From Marinomonas polaris DSM 16579 (lineage in GTDB: Bacteria; Pseudomonadota; Gammaproteobacteria; Pseudomonadales; Marinomonadaceae): a stretch of 64,000 nucleotides of DNA. This document shows positions 54,026-63,868 of the stretch, in pieces. The translations under genes were made by a program, and so were the position numbers. The stretch lies in NCBI RefSeq assembly GCF_900129155.1, contig NZ_FQVF01000017.1:53799-117798 (forward strand). The letters run 5' to 3'. The notes under the pieces are model-generated. The model was not told the DNA's origin. It saw only the letters and a list, made by a program, of their open reading frames with translations, and searched no databases. Positions within the stretch are counted from its first letter, which is position 1; each line of letters begins with the position of its first letter.

Positions 54026-57000
54026 ATGCGTTGGTTGTTGCGTAAACTGATCCTTTTTATTTTTTGGGGAGCAATTGCTTTATCGGCATTGCTTGCTATT
54101 TTTGCCGTCAGTGTTGGGCAGTTGCTGCCTTATCTAGACCATTATCGTCCTCAAATAGAGCATAATCTTCAACAAATTATGGGCTATCCCGTTACGCTAG
54201 AAGAAATTGGTGGTCGCCTTGAAGGTGTTGATCCAACGGTTTCTATTAGTGGATTTCATTTGCAAGCAAATGGCCAATCTGCGATCACTGTTAATGAAAT
54301 GCGAGTGCGATTAGATACGGTTAAGTCACTTCTTACTTTGAGCCCTCAGTTCACCTACATTCGATTTGTACGGCCTAAAGTTGGTTTGCAGGAAAGCGAT
54401 GGTCAGTGGCGACTAAATGGCGCGACACCTTCGCGTAATGTCGGCAATGAAGTGGGTGTTGAACGTGTTTTAGATTATTTATCCGCACAAAGAAATTTTT
54501 CTATTTATGACGCTGAATTGGAAATTGACAGTGATCAATTTGGTCAGCATTCAGTACGCATTCCTCATGTATATATATTTCAAAAGTCGTTTGAATCGTT
54601 ATTAACGTCAGAGCTCTATTTAGACGACTATCAATCACCTTTTCATTTAGACGCTCGCATTGATCAGACTCGTAGTTTACTGGGTAATTATCGAGTTAAA
54701 GCATCGATTAAAGCACCATTATTTTCCATTCCTTTAAATGATATGTTACCAGATAATCCTTATTCGCTATCTTCTATAGAGTTTGGTGGTGATATTTGGT
54801 TGGATGCGTTAGTTGGCAAGGAACTAGAAGTAAGAACTGAGGCAACGCAGTTAAATGTGGCGTTTGATGATGGCCAGAAATATGAGGTGACATCCTCTAT
54901 TAAGCTTCGATATTCTCAAAAGCATCCGAGTGTACGGATGGATGTTCACGACATGCTCATCAAAGATAAAGATGGCTTAAATTATCCGACAACGGATCTA
55001 TTATTTGACTGGTCGTCGGTGACTAATCGCTCGAATATCAGCTTTGCGCGAGCGGATTTAGGTTTAGCACATAAAATCGCGGCTCATTTTTTGCCTGAAG
55101 ATACAAATGCATCAAAAATTTTGAACGGACTTGATCCAAGTGGAATGGCCAAAAATGGTTCTGTTAGCTTATGGCGTGAAAATGGTGAATTGTCTTTTCA
55201 ATTTTTAAGTAATCTACAGTCCGCTTCTATCAAAGGTTATAACGGTATTCCCAAGGCAAGTAATATTAATGCTGTGCTTAGCCTTTCTGATGAAAGCGGC
55301 TATGTCGATTTCCGCGGCAGAGACAGTGAAATAGCTTTCGACACTATATATGACGAGTCTTGGCGCACTAGCTTTTTGTCAGGTTATGTTAGTTGGCAGC
55401 AACAACAAGATGTTTTCTTGGTAGAAGGTCGTGATTTAGCCGTCCAACGTAATGGCGCGAATGTAAGTGGTGGTTTTCGATTAGAAGTGCGTGACACTGA
55501 ACCTGATTGGATTGCATTGGACTTACATGGCAGTAATCTCTCGGTTACGGATCGTTTAACGTATCTTCCTCCAAAAGCTCTTAGTGATGATGTCATGTCA
55601 TGGATAAAAGGGGCGTTTGCAGATACTGGTAAAGTAGACAATGTTGATGTCTTAGTTCAAAGCGAATTATCCGATGACGCTGAACCACATGTTCGTGTGC
55701 AGTTAGATGTAAGTAATGCAGATGTGACGTTTGATGAAAATTGGCCTACAGCAACTAACGTAAATGGTTTTTTTGAATTTAATGAAGTTGGTGTTTCGGT
55801 TCAGGTCAAATCAGGTAATTTACTTGATTTACCTGTCAGCAATTTATTATTAACGGTTCCTATTTCGAATGGCTCTGCTGATTGGTTAAACCTTAAAGGG
55901 AAGGTTAGTAATAACGCGCCGCTTATTTTAGCAACCTTGAGGGCAACTCCACTGGCAGACTCAGTTTTACAGCCGTTTGCCAATTGGCAATTGGGCGGTA
56001 AAGTCAAAGGCAGTTTTGATGTTGCAGTTCCCTTTAAAGAAGGCGTTGAACCAAAAGTACAATTGAATCTTGATTTCAAAGACAACCTTTTAGCGATCAA
56101 TGATATTGACCTTTCTACCCACGTTACAAATGGGCACTTAAGCTATAGTTCAGAGCAAGGTATAACCAATTCAGAATTTGATGCTCAGGTTTTGGGCGGA
56201 TCATCGCATCTTATACTATCGTCTGCTGCAGCATCTAACGGTGGGCTTGCTGTCTTCGGCGATTTTGCAGGTGACGTTGATGTAAAGCAGGTAGCGGCTT
56301 GGCAGAAATTACCAGAAGCAGCACTCAAAAAAGTATCTGGAAATGCGGCTTATACTGGACGCTTATCGGTTAATCAGTCACAAGATGGTCAAGTTGATTT
56401 AGTGATTGATAGTGATTTGCTTGGTGCGAATATTAACTTGCCTGAGCCTGTTGGTAAAAATGCAGTAGAAGCCAAAGCATTGCATATAAAAGTGATGCAG
56501 CACGAAAAAGATATTGTTATTGATGCGGATTATGCGACCTTATCCAAGGCAAGAATTTTGCTGCAAGATAGTGAATTTGCGGGTGGAGAGGTGATTTTAA
56601 ATGGCGGAAAAGACCAAACTTTAAATGCCAAAATTCCGAAAGGATTGGTTCTAACCGGTGACTTTGATCGATTCTATGTTCAAGATTGGCAATCCGCTTT
56701 TACTGATTTATCCAGTGATGTATCAACGTCTTCGGAGGGCGCTGAGGTTCCAGATGTCCCTGAATGGCTAAGTAAAGTAGACCTAATTGTTGATGAAGTA
56801 ATCGTTAATCCTAGTAACACTTGGCACAACTTTAAAGTAGCTTATAACTCGGCGACAAATAAGTCGTTATTTGTTAGTTCTGATGAAATGAACTTTTCTT
56901 TACTTAATAAAGATGGAACTCCAGATCTGCATTTTGGGTTTTTAAGTTGGAATACTTCACCAGCTGACCCTTCTGAGCCTGAATCTAAGTCATCGCCGAT

Positions 57001-57844
57001 TTCAGCAAAACAAATACCTAACATGACCTTGTCAGTTGATCAGCTATATTTTAATGAAAATCCTTATGGTGATTGGCAATTAGCTATTTTCAGAGAGGGC
57101 GATGTTGTTCGCATAGATCCTATTTCGTCTAAATTACAAACAGGTAGTCTAAAAGGCAGTTTGTTTTGGCAAGACAAAGGAGACAATTCCAGTGTCGAGC
57201 TAGCAATGGCGGCAAGTGGTGCTGATCTAGCAGAATTGACGAAAAAGTTTTCGAATGATGCATTTGTATCCTCTAAAAAATATAAATTTGATGTCGGTTT
57301 GAGCTGGAAAGGTCATCCGTTCTACTTTGATCGTGAGTCTGTTTCAGGCCGTATTAGCTTCTCGGCTGAAGATGGTAATTTTAGTAAAGTAGATGAGTTA
57401 CCGGCATTCTTAAAAGCATTAGGTATCTTTAATATTGGCGCGCTTAGTCGACGTTTATTATTAGACTTCTCTGATGTGTACGAACCAGGTTTAACTTATG
57501 ACAAATTTAGTGGCGCACTTTCTCTTGATAAGGGAATTTTAAAAACCACATCACCTATTTCAATTATTGCTCCTTCAGCTGAGTTGGTTGTTACTGGGGA
57601 AGCTAATATTGTGACTGAAACATTAAATGAAAAGCTGACCGCAACTTTTCCTTTAACAGGAACTCTTCCATTGGCTGGATTGTTATGGGGCACACCACAA
57701 TTAGCTGGATTACTATTTATTACTGACAAATTAATCGGTGATCAGTTGTCAAAAGTAACCAGTGTGCAATACAAAGTAGAAGGCTCATTTAATGACCCTG
57801 TTATGACGCCGATCCGCTATCAACCATTAGAGAAAACGAAATAA
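54026..57844 (+). CDS. yhdP: YhdP family AsmA-like lipid transport protein
   Basis: A 1272-residue bridge protein. The N-terminal TM helix (LILFIFWGAIALSALLAIFAV) anchors it in the inner membrane, and the rest is a long periplasmic beta-groove built from AsmA-like repeats, ending with LTATFPLTGTLPLAGLLWGTPQLAGLLFI near residue 1200 and the C-terminal VQYKVEGSFNDPVMTPI. YhdP, TamB and YdbH move phospholipids toward the outer membrane. Length and position after rng match YhdP. It overlaps the nitrilase gene by one base. Confidence 0.93.
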   Translation: MRWLLRKLILFIFWGAIALSALLAIFAVSVGQLLPYLDHYRPQIEHNLQQIMGYPVTLEEIGGRLEGVDPTVSISGFHLQANGQSAITVNEMRVRLDTVKSLLTLSPQFTYIRFVRPKVGLQESDGQWRLNGATPSRNVGNEVGVERVLDYLSAQRNFSIYDAELEIDSDQFGQHSVRIPHVYIFQKSFESLLTSELYLDDYQSPFHLDARIDQTRSLLGNYRVKASIKAPLFSIPLNDMLPDNPYSLSSIEFGGDIWLDALVGKELEVRTEATQLNVAFDDGQKYEVTSSIKLRYSQKHPSVRMDVHDMLIKDKDGLNYPTTDLLFDWSSVTNRSNISFARADLGLAHKIAAHFLPEDTNASKILNGLDPSGMAKNGSVSLWRENGELSFQFLSNLQSASIKGYNGIPKASNINAVLSLSDESGYVDFRGRDSEIAFDTIYDESWRTSFLSGYVSWQQQQDVFLVEGRDLAVQRNGANVSGGFRLEVRDTEPDWIALDLHGSNLSVTDRLTYLPPKALSDDVMSWIKGAFADTGKVDNVDVLVQSELSDDAEPHVRVQLDVSNADVTFDENWPTATNVNGFFEFNEVGVSVQVKSGNLLDLPVSNLLLTVPISNGSADWLNLKGKVSNNAPLILATLRATPLADSVLQPFANWQLGGKVKGSFDVAVPFKEGVEPKVQLNLDFKDNLLAINDIDLSTHVTNGHLSYSSEQGITNSEFDAQVLGGSSHLILSSAAASNGGLAVFGDFAGDVDVKQVAAWQKLPEAALKKVSGNAAYTGRLSVNQSQDGQVDLVIDSDLLGANINLPEPVGKNAVEAKALHIKVMQHEKDIVIDADYATLSKARILLQDSEFAGGEVILNGGKDQTLNAKIPKGLVLTGDFDRFYVQDWQSAFTDLSSDVSTSSEGAEVPDVPEWLSKVDLIVDEVIVNPSNTWHNFKVAYNSATNKSLFVSSDEMNFSLLNKDGTPDLHFGFLSWNTSPADPSEPESKSSPISAKQIPNMTLSVDQLYFNENPYGDWQLAIFREGDVVRIDPISSKLQTGSLKGSLFWQDKGDNSSVELAMAASGADLAELTKKFSNDAFVSSKKYKFDVGLSWKGHPFYFDRESVSGRISFSAEDGNFSKVDELPAFLKALGIFNIGALSRRLLLDFSDVYEPGLTYDKFSGALSLDKGILKTTSPISIIAPSAELVVTGEANIVTETLNEKLTATFPLTGTLPLAGLLWGTPQLAGLLFITDKLIGDQLSKVTSVQYKVEGSFNDPVMTPIRYQPLEKTK

Positions 57845-58677
57845 TGAGTACTTTATGTGTTGCTGCTATTCAATTAACTAGCACGATAAGTTGGCAAGAC
57901 AACTTACATGAAGTGAAGCATCTTGTTGCTTCTGCAGCAAGAGACGGTGCTCGATTGGTTGTATTACCAGAAAACGTATTTTTGTTTCATGGTAAAGGAA
58001 TGCGAAGCCTAGCTGAATCTGATGATCAGAGCGTCATATTCAAAGAAATATCAGCACTTGCTCAAGAACACTCAATCTATCTTGTGGTTGGATCACATCC
58101 TTCGCTATTAAGACCTAGCGGCAATCTGGTTGCAGATGAACGAGTAAGACAAACATGTTGGGTTATTGGGCCTGACGGTCTCTTACATGAGCGCTATGAT
58201 AAAATTCATTTGTTTGATGTAACCGTTGATGATAAAGCGACGTCTTACAAAGAGTCCGGAGTTATTGAACCGGGAGAGTTGGCTTTAAAAGTAATTGACG
58301 TAGATGGTTTTAAAGTAGGTCTGAGCATTTGTTACGACCTGCGCTTTCCGGAGCTCTACCGAGAATTGACTAAGTTAGGCGCTGAAGTATTGTTAGTACC
58401 AGCAGCATTTACTTATGTAACTGGAAAAGCACACTGGGATATTCTTTTGGCCGCACGAGCGATCGAGAATCAGTGTTACGTTCTTGGCGTTGGTCAATGT
58501 GGTTGGCATAATGAAACTAGACAAACCTATGGTCACAGTGTTCTGTACTCTCCATTCGGCGAACGTCTAGCCTCTTTAGAAGAAGAGCCTGGGTATTTCG
58601 TTTTTAATATGACAAAGACGACATTAAGTAATTGTAGACAAAAAATGCCTTGTCTTTCACACCGTAGACTCCCATAA
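57844..58677 (+). CDS. Carbon-nitrogen hydrolase (nitrilase superfamily, Nit type)
   Basis: A 277-residue amidase-type hydrolase. The Glu-Lys-Cys triad is visible in VLPENVFLF near residue 40, YDKIHLFDV near 118 and SICYDLRFPELYR near 158. The sequence is of the NitB/Nit1 branch, where relatives clear deaminated glutathione; other amide substrates are possible. Its start overlaps the yhdP stop (TAATGA), so they share a transcript. In many gammaproteobacteria tldD comes next, but here it does not. Confidence 0.88.
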   Translation: MSTLCVAAIQLTSTISWQDNLHEVKHLVASAARDGARLVVLPENVFLFHGKGMRSLAESDDQSVIFKEISALAQEHSIYLVVGSHPSLLRPSGNLVADERVRQTCWVIGPDGLLHERYDKIHLFDVTVDDKATSYKESGVIEPGELALKVIDVDGFKVGLSICYDLRFPELYRELTKLGAEVLLVPAAFTYVTGKAHWDILLAARAIENQCYVLGVGQCGWHNETRQTYGHSVLYSPFGERLASLEEEPGYFVFNMTKTTLSNCRQKMPCLSHRRLP

Positions 58678-58845
58678 CAAGCCTTCCCCCAAGCCTTCTT
58701 AAGACCTTTGAGAGGGCATCAATTTTAAAATAATCACTATAGATTATAGAAATATTAATTCAGATTATTTGCTTTTACCAAATCAGATATTCCCTGCTAA
58801 GCTTAGTATTCCTGCTTGATTAGCCTGAGAATGGAGGGCTGTCTG

Positions 58846-59040
58846 ATGTATCTACAAACTACACAAACCATAACACTACCAAGTACTATTTTTATCTCAG
58901 AGTCAGCCATGGCTAGCCATTATTCTCTTAGTGATGAATACAGCGAATATGATGAATACGACGAAGGTGATGATGAACCATATTATGGTGACCCAAGTGA
59001 TAGCGATGATGACTTCTGGGATGACTCAAACGACGATTGA
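58846..59040 (+). CDS. Small highly acidic protein, 64 residues
   Basis: A short frame with a well-placed ribosome-binding site (GGAGGG, seven bases before ATG 58846) and a terminator after it. The second half is almost entirely Asp, Glu, Ser and Tyr (SDEYSEYDEYDEGDDEPYYGD, with SDDDFWDDSNDD at the end), so the protein should be strongly anionic and disordered. The first 25 residues (LQTTQTITLPSTIFISESAMASH) are uncharged and mildly hydrophobic. I do not recognise a family. The ribosome-binding site and terminator support a real gene; its job is unknown. Confidence 0.6.
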   Translation: MYLQTTQTITLPSTIFISESAMASHYSLSDEYSEYDEYDEGDDEPYYGDPSDSDDDFWDDSNDD

Positions 59041-59110
59041 TTATTAAAGAACTGTCGATAAGTATTTTTTAGTTCTGACAGGGTATTGCTGTCGCGCAAC
59101 TTATTATACT

Positions 59111-59137
59111 AAGAGCCTCTGTTGAGGCTCTTTTTTT
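59111..59137 (+). terminator. Intrinsic terminator
   Basis: AAGAGCCTC, loop TGTT, GAGGCTCTT and a run of T residues to 59137. It ends the transcript of the small acidic protein and perhaps of the mre-yhdP cluster. Confidence 0.88.
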
Positions 59138-59209
59138 ACCTTTTTAGCCGGTTTTTCGTTGATCGATAAGCGTAGATTTATTGGAGTAACATCTAATAAT
59201 CATTAGACG

Positions 59210-59749
59210 TTACTCTTTGGAAAATGTTATCTGTACATTTCTCCGCCCCAATTCTTGTGGTAGATTGGTAGCCTCTTCTATATGCCCAATACGTGTGTAT
59301 GAGTATGAAGTATTAAACGTTTTATAGAAGACAACCATAGTGCGCGATCCCCATAACATTAGATCCCCGTTATTAATTGTGCCAGGTCGATAGGTATCAG
59401 TTGACAGTGCTTTTGGTAAATCGGCTTCCTTCTCGTTACTGTTCAGATCATCCATGTCTAGGGTTAGCGGTAACATAGCCGCAAATTCACGTGCCGCATC
59501 AGTGTCGGCTAAGGTCGCTGCGAAACGATGTTCTCCAATGGTTATCCACATCTGTGATTCTTCCAAGTTTATGGATGCTGGTTGAGCAGTGACAGGTTTT
59601 GTTGTTGACTGCGCTGTATAGCCTTTACCGATCGTCAGTAAAAGCAGCAATGAAAGGCCAACTCGCTTCAGAATTCTTACATGCTGACGGCCCGCAATTA
59701 AGATTGAAATGTTTGCTTTATCCGAATAGGTTTGAAAGGATTTATTCAT
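59210..59749 (-). CDS. Cyclophilin-like fold protein, exported
   Basis: A 179-residue protein. The first 46 residues contain a hydrophobic stretch (VGLSLLLLLTIGKGYTAQ) that looks like a signal peptide or anchor after a longer than usual charged leader, so the true start may lie further in. The mature part, with MWITIGEHRFAATLADTDAAREFAAMLP and ATNLPQELGRRNVQITF, fits the Cyclophil_like family (compact beta-barrel with no proven isomerase activity in most members). It follows the MFS exporter gene by 43 bases and belongs to the AraC-controlled cluster. Confidence 0.78.
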   Translation of the reverse strand: MNKSFQTYSDKANISILIAGRQHVRILKRVGLSLLLLLTIGKGYTAQSTTKPVTAQPASINLEESQMWITIGEHRFAATLADTDAAREFAAMLPLTLDMDDLNSNEKEADLPKALSTDTYRPGTINNGDLMLWGSRTMVVFYKTFNTSYSYTRIGHIEEATNLPQELGRRNVQITFSKE

Positions 59750-59792
59750 AATAGGGTCCTCATTATTTTATTTTTGTATATAGATAGGTACG

Positions 59793-60998
59793 TTACTGTA
59801 TTGGCATGCGAGATGCGTGAAACGTCAGAAAGGCGCTAATGAGTAAGACAGCAGCACTGGCAATAAAGGTGCTTTGGTAGCCGTCTGCGTCGAAGAGTAT
59901 GCCGCCTATTGTCGAACCCAATGCAATGGATAATTGAACCACTGCAACCATCAGACCGCCGCCAGCTTCTGCGTTATGTGGCATTGCTTTCGCCAGCCAA
60001 GTCCACCAAGCGACAGGTGCAGCAGTTGCGACTAGCCCCCACATTGCCAGTAGTAAAGCGACAGGTGCAACATCGCTTCCAGCAGGAATCAGCATTACAG
60101 CAATTGCTGCCATAAAAACGGGAATGCCAATAAGCAGACCATATAAAGTACGTTTTAGTATTGAGCTGATGATTAACGTACCGATAAACCCTGAAAATCC
60201 AATAGTGAGTAATAGAAGCGATAGTGTTGATACGCTGGTTTGTGTGACGGTTTCAAGGAAAGGGCGTAGATAAGTGAAGAGGGCAAACTGACCCATAAAA
60301 AAAGCACCACATCCAGCCATACCATAGGCAACCGCGCGGCTTTTTAGTGCCTTGAGAATATTGCCGGAACCCGGTGTACTTGCTTTCCCTTTCATAGAAG
60401 GTAATGCCATCCACTGCCAGATTAAGGTGATCAGTGCGATGGGAATGATAGCTAAAAATGCGCCTCGCCATCCTACTATAGAGCCCAAATAACTCCCCAA
60501 TGGTGCGGCAATTACTGTTGCCAGTGCATTGCCACCATTAAAAATGGCCAGAGCTTTAGGTACTTTATTAGATGGAACTAATCGAATCGCCATGGCGGCG
60601 GACATCGACCAAAATCCACCGATGACTACACCGATGAGCGCACGACCAAGCATATAGGTCGGATAATTTGGCGCTAGCGCGACAATGCTTCCAGAGATCC
60701 CCATCAAGACTGTTAGCATCAGCATTAACTTTTTGCGGTCCATAGTGCCAATTAGCATAGGCAGTAAAAGGCTGGTTAGTACGGCAAAGGCGCCAGAAAT
60801 CGCAATACCTTGGCCAGCCATTCCTTCCGTAATTTGTAAGTCGCTGGCAATGGGTGTTAGCAGACTAACAGGCATAAATTCGGACGCTATCAGCGTGAAT
60901 ACGCATAGAGACATGGCAAAAACGCCACTCCAATGAGCCGTGTTATCAGTCTTGTCTGTTGATGTTCCATCATGAATATCAGATGTGGTGAGTGCCAT
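59793..60998 (-). CDS. MFS exporter, NepI-like
   Basis: A 401-residue membrane protein with 12 helices of the DHA1/AraJ type. HWSGVFAMSLCVFTLIASEFMPVSLLTPIASDL near the start and GRALIGVVIGGFWSMSAAMAIRLVPSNKVPKAL near residue 120 closely recall E. coli NepI, the purine ribonucleoside efflux protein. The exported molecule here is not known. It lies between an exported hydrolase gene and a cyclophilin-like gene, all on the minus strand, with 94 bases to the former and a terminator between, so it may have its own promoter as well. Confidence 0.85.
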   Translation of the reverse strand: MALTTSDIHDGTSTDKTDNTAHWSGVFAMSLCVFTLIASEFMPVSLLTPIASDLQITEGMAGQGIAISGAFAVLTSLLLPMLIGTMDRKKLMLMLTVLMGISGSIVALAPNYPTYMLGRALIGVVIGGFWSMSAAMAIRLVPSNKVPKALAIFNGGNALATVIAAPLGSYLGSIVGWRGAFLAIIPIALITLIWQWMALPSMKGKASTPGSGNILKALKSRAVAYGMAGCGAFFMGQFALFTYLRPFLETVTQTSVSTLSLLLLTIGFSGFIGTLIISSILKRTLYGLLIGIPVFMAAIAVMLIPAGSDVAPVALLLAMWGLVATAAPVAWWTWLAKAMPHNAEAGGGLMVAVVQLSIALGSTIGGILFDADGYQSTFIASAAVLLISAFLTFHASRMPIQ

Positions 60999-61024
60999 AG
61001 TTTTTTGTTACGCCTCGGTTTTTA

Positions 61025-61063
61025 CAAAAAAGCACCACGCGAGCTCAAAGAGCCGCATGGTGC
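61025..61063 (-). terminator. Intrinsic terminator downstream of the hydrolase gene
   Basis: On the minus strand a stem with two small internal mismatches (GCACCA outer arm, GCTC inner arm) ends in six T residues. It stands about 30 bases after the stop codon of the alpha/beta hydrolase gene and before the MFS gene. Confidence 0.65.
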
Positions 61064-61092
61064 AGAAGTTACTTCAACTATTTTGATGCCGA

Positions 61093-62199
61093 TTAGGCTA
61101 GGTGTTGCTTAAAGAAGCTTGTTAGCTTGTCGAATGGGATGACATCCACTTGATCATATAAATCAACATGGCTTGCCCCAGGAATGATCATCATCTCTTT
61201 TGGTTCAGCCGCATTTTCATAGGCTGTTTTGCCCATATAAAGCGAATGTGCTTTTTCGCCATGGATGAACAAAACCGGACGAGGGGAAATCTCAGAGATA
61301 TAGGTTAGTAACGGCATATTCATAAAAGATAATGGCGTCGTCTGTGACCAAGCGTTACCAGAATTCACCGCACGTGGGTGATAGCCACGAGGTGTCATGT
61401 AGTAATCATGATAATCGAGCATGAATTGCGGCTCGCCACCTTTTAATACGTTGTAGGGTGCTTGGTAAGCTGGAGCTGCTTTACCTGCATCTTCCCAACG
61501 TTGTTGGCTTAATTGTTTCAGTCCTTGTGTACGCTGTTCTAGGGTGACGCTGTCGTTATAGCCTTTTGACATGACTCGAGTCATATCATACATAGTGCTT
61601 GCTACAACTGCTTTGACGCGTTTATCGACAGCAACGGCATTTAATGCCATTCCACCCCAACCACAGATGCCTATCATTCCTATACGTTCACGATCCACAT
61701 TGCCTTGCATACCAATGCAGTCTACTGCAGCGCTAAAGTCTTCTGTATTGATGTCTGGCGAAGCAATGTTACGAGGCTCACCACCACTTTCACCTGTATA
61801 AGATGGATCAAAAGCAAGAGTGACGAAGCCACGCTCTGCCATTATTTGAGCATACAGACCAGAAGATTGCTCTTTCACCGCACCGAAAGGGCCACCAACG
61901 ACAATGGCTGGTAATTTGCCAGACGCATTTTTGGGTTGGTAAAGATCAGCGGCAAGGGTAATACCATAGCGGTTCTTGAACGTAATTTTTTTATGGTCAA
62001 CCTTGTCACTTTTGGCGAATTTTTTATCCCATTCATCGCTTAGTTTTATTGATGACTGAGCAAAGGTTTTGCCAGTAGTTAGAGAAGCAACGCCTAGTGC
62101 AACCATACCTGCGCCAGTTAGTTTCATCATATTGCGACGTCCCTCATCAGGAACATCCTTTTCAGTTAAAACATTTGTAATTTCAGTATGTTTATCCAT
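61093..62199 (-). CDS. Exported alpha/beta hydrolase with Cys nucleophile candidate
   Basis: A 368-residue hydrolase of the dienelactone hydrolase/YcjY-like branch. The N-terminus has RRNMMKLTGAGMVALGVAS, a twin-arginine-like motif followed by a hydrophobic segment, so export is likely. The mature domain has PAIVVGGPFGAVKEQSSG, the nucleophile elbow GICGWGG near residue 185, in which Cys takes the place of the usual Ser, and a catalytic His in GASHVDLYD near 350. Substrate unknown. ATG 62199 is chosen because CTGGAG lies seven bases before it. It is divergent from an AraC regulator that probably controls it. Confidence 0.82.
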   Translation of the reverse strand: MDKHTEITNVLTEKDVPDEGRRNMMKLTGAGMVALGVASLTTGKTFAQSSIKLSDEWDKKFAKSDKVDHKKITFKNRYGITLAADLYQPKNASGKLPAIVVGGPFGAVKEQSSGLYAQIMAERGFVTLAFDPSYTGESGGEPRNIASPDINTEDFSAAVDCIGMQGNVDRERIGMIGICGWGGMALNAVAVDKRVKAVVASTMYDMTRVMSKGYNDSVTLEQRTQGLKQLSQQRWEDAGKAAPAYQAPYNVLKGGEPQFMLDYHDYYMTPRGYHPRAVNSGNAWSQTTPLSFMNMPLLTYISEISPRPVLFIHGEKAHSLYMGKTAYENAAEPKEMMIIPGASHVDLYDQVDVIPFDKLTSFFKQHLA

Positions 62200-62466
62200 G
62201 GTCATTCTCCAGATAAGTAAGTTAGGCAAAACGGTTGTCGATCACAAAGAGGCATTGAACATCGTCTTTCTGAAAGCATTCATTAGCATCTAGTTTTACA
62301 GCTCTGGGTATTTGGGGGTTAGCAGGATCCTGCCTGATTCTTGCCTGATACTCCTGAATGGCAGAATTTCACGTGACCTAGGGTAGTGCACTAATTATTA
62401 TGGAAAGATCATATTTTGAAGATATTCAATGCGACTCAACGCACTCAAAAGACTAGAAGTAAATAC

Positions 62467-63378
62467 ATGAATAGAGATATCAGCAGCATACAAAAAGACT
62501 TGGCTAAGGCTATCGAAGAAAAAACAATAGGGCAGGAAGATTGCGCTACGTTAATCGAAAACCTATCTTTTTTTCGCCGAGAAGTAATAACGGAACCTTG
62601 TCCTTGCACGATTGAAGCAAGTGTTCTTTTTGTCGTTCAAGGCACTAAGCAGTTGTTGGTCGGGGAGCAAAACTTCATTTATGACACTCAGCATTTTTTA
62701 TTGAACTCACTCGATTTGCCTGCAAGTTCACAAGTGCTCGATGCCAGTCCAGATCTTCCTTGCTTAGGGCTAATGCTCAAGCTAGATATGCTACTTATGG
62801 CAGATATTATTGCGCAAAATGGCATGCCTCCTCCTTATGAAAGTTCTATTAGTGGAAGCTCGGCAATAGGAACGGTTACTTCATCGTTATTGGAGCCTTT
62901 TACTCGTTTATTGGCTTTACTTGATGAGCCTGATGCCATAGCCACGTTATCTCCTCTCATTGTGAGAGAGATTCATTATCGACTGTTGAATAGTGATCTA
63001 GCGGGTCGGCTTTGGCAGATTGCCTCGACAGGTAGTCAGGCCCACAGAATTTCACGAGCCGTAACTTGGCTTAGAACACATTATGCAAAATCCTTTCAGA
63101 TTGAAGAGTTGGCTGCTTATGTTCAAATGAGTAGCACCACTTTGTACCATCATTTTCGTGAACACACAGCGATGAGTCCTTTGCAGTATCAGAAATGGTT
63201 ACGCCTGAACGAAGCGAAGCGCTTGATGCTAAATGACAGTCTTGATGCTTCAAGTGCAGCATTCAAAGTAGGTTACGAAAGTCCTTCTCATTTCAGCCGC
63301 GAATATGCTCGCCTCTTTGGGCAATCGCCAAAGCGACATATCGAAGCATTACGAAAAGGGGCTGAGTCTAATATTTGA
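62467..63378 (+). CDS. AraC family transcriptional regulator
   Basis: A 303-residue regulator. The first 200 residues are the AraC_N-type sensory domain (SVLFVVQGTKQLLVGEQNFIYDTQHFLLN), and residues about 210-300 form two HTH motifs, AVTWLRTHYAKSFQIEELAAY and FKVGYESPSHFSREYARLFGQSP. ATG 62467 follows AGAAG; an upstream in-frame TTG at 62416 is less likely. It is divergent from the hydrolase, MFS exporter and cyclophilin-like genes, an arrangement seen often, and so probably governs them. The effector is unknown. Confidence 0.88.
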   Translation: MNRDISSIQKDLAKAIEEKTIGQEDCATLIENLSFFRREVITEPCPCTIEASVLFVVQGTKQLLVGEQNFIYDTQHFLLNSLDLPASSQVLDASPDLPCLGLMLKLDMLLMADIIAQNGMPPPYESSISGSSAIGTVTSSLLEPFTRLLALLDEPDAIATLSPLIVREIHYRLLNSDLAGRLWQIASTGSQAHRISRAVTWLRTHYAKSFQIEELAAYVQMSSTTLYHHFREHTAMSPLQYQKWLRLNEAKRLMLNDSLDASSAAFKVGYESPSHFSREYARLFGQSPKRHIEALRKGAESNI

Positions 63379-63868
63379 CGAATCGCCACGAATGTAAAAA
63401 TCACCCTTAAATAAAGTGAATCTATACCAACGCATCAAAAGCAAAGTCACTAGCAGGCACTCCCCACCGGAAATGAAAGGCAACTGATTTATCGATAAAG
63501 TCACCGCATGACGCAACAGTAAATCATGGTATATGTGTTCCGTAGTGGCGAGTGAAGTGGTTTGAGTTTGGGGGATTAAAAATTGTGTGCGCTTTGTACT
63601 GGTAGTAAATAAGAAAGTCTTTTAGTATCAATGAATAAGGATTTATAGCCTAGAAATAATAGCCTGTAGATAAAAGACTAAACGCGCATGCTCGTTTTTC
63701 CAGTTTCAGTTTCTATGAGTGATTTCATAAAGTAACTTTGATTCAGTTACTTACGGCGTTCATCAGAGCTTTTTGTAATTGTCTAAACGCGCATGCGTAT
63801 TGACAAGATTTTATACGTAATTAGAGGTGATCATGTTAAACGAGCTATTAAAATTGCTTAATTATAAG
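63379..63868. other. Non-coding stretch with 14-base direct repeats
   Basis: No frame of convincing size or family is present. CTAAACGCGCATGC occurs at 63678-63691 and again at 63783-63796, 105 bases apart. The region runs up to the probable end of the insertion sequence at 63869 and could be decayed DNA from earlier insertions; I see no recognisable protein remnant. Confidence 0.5.
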
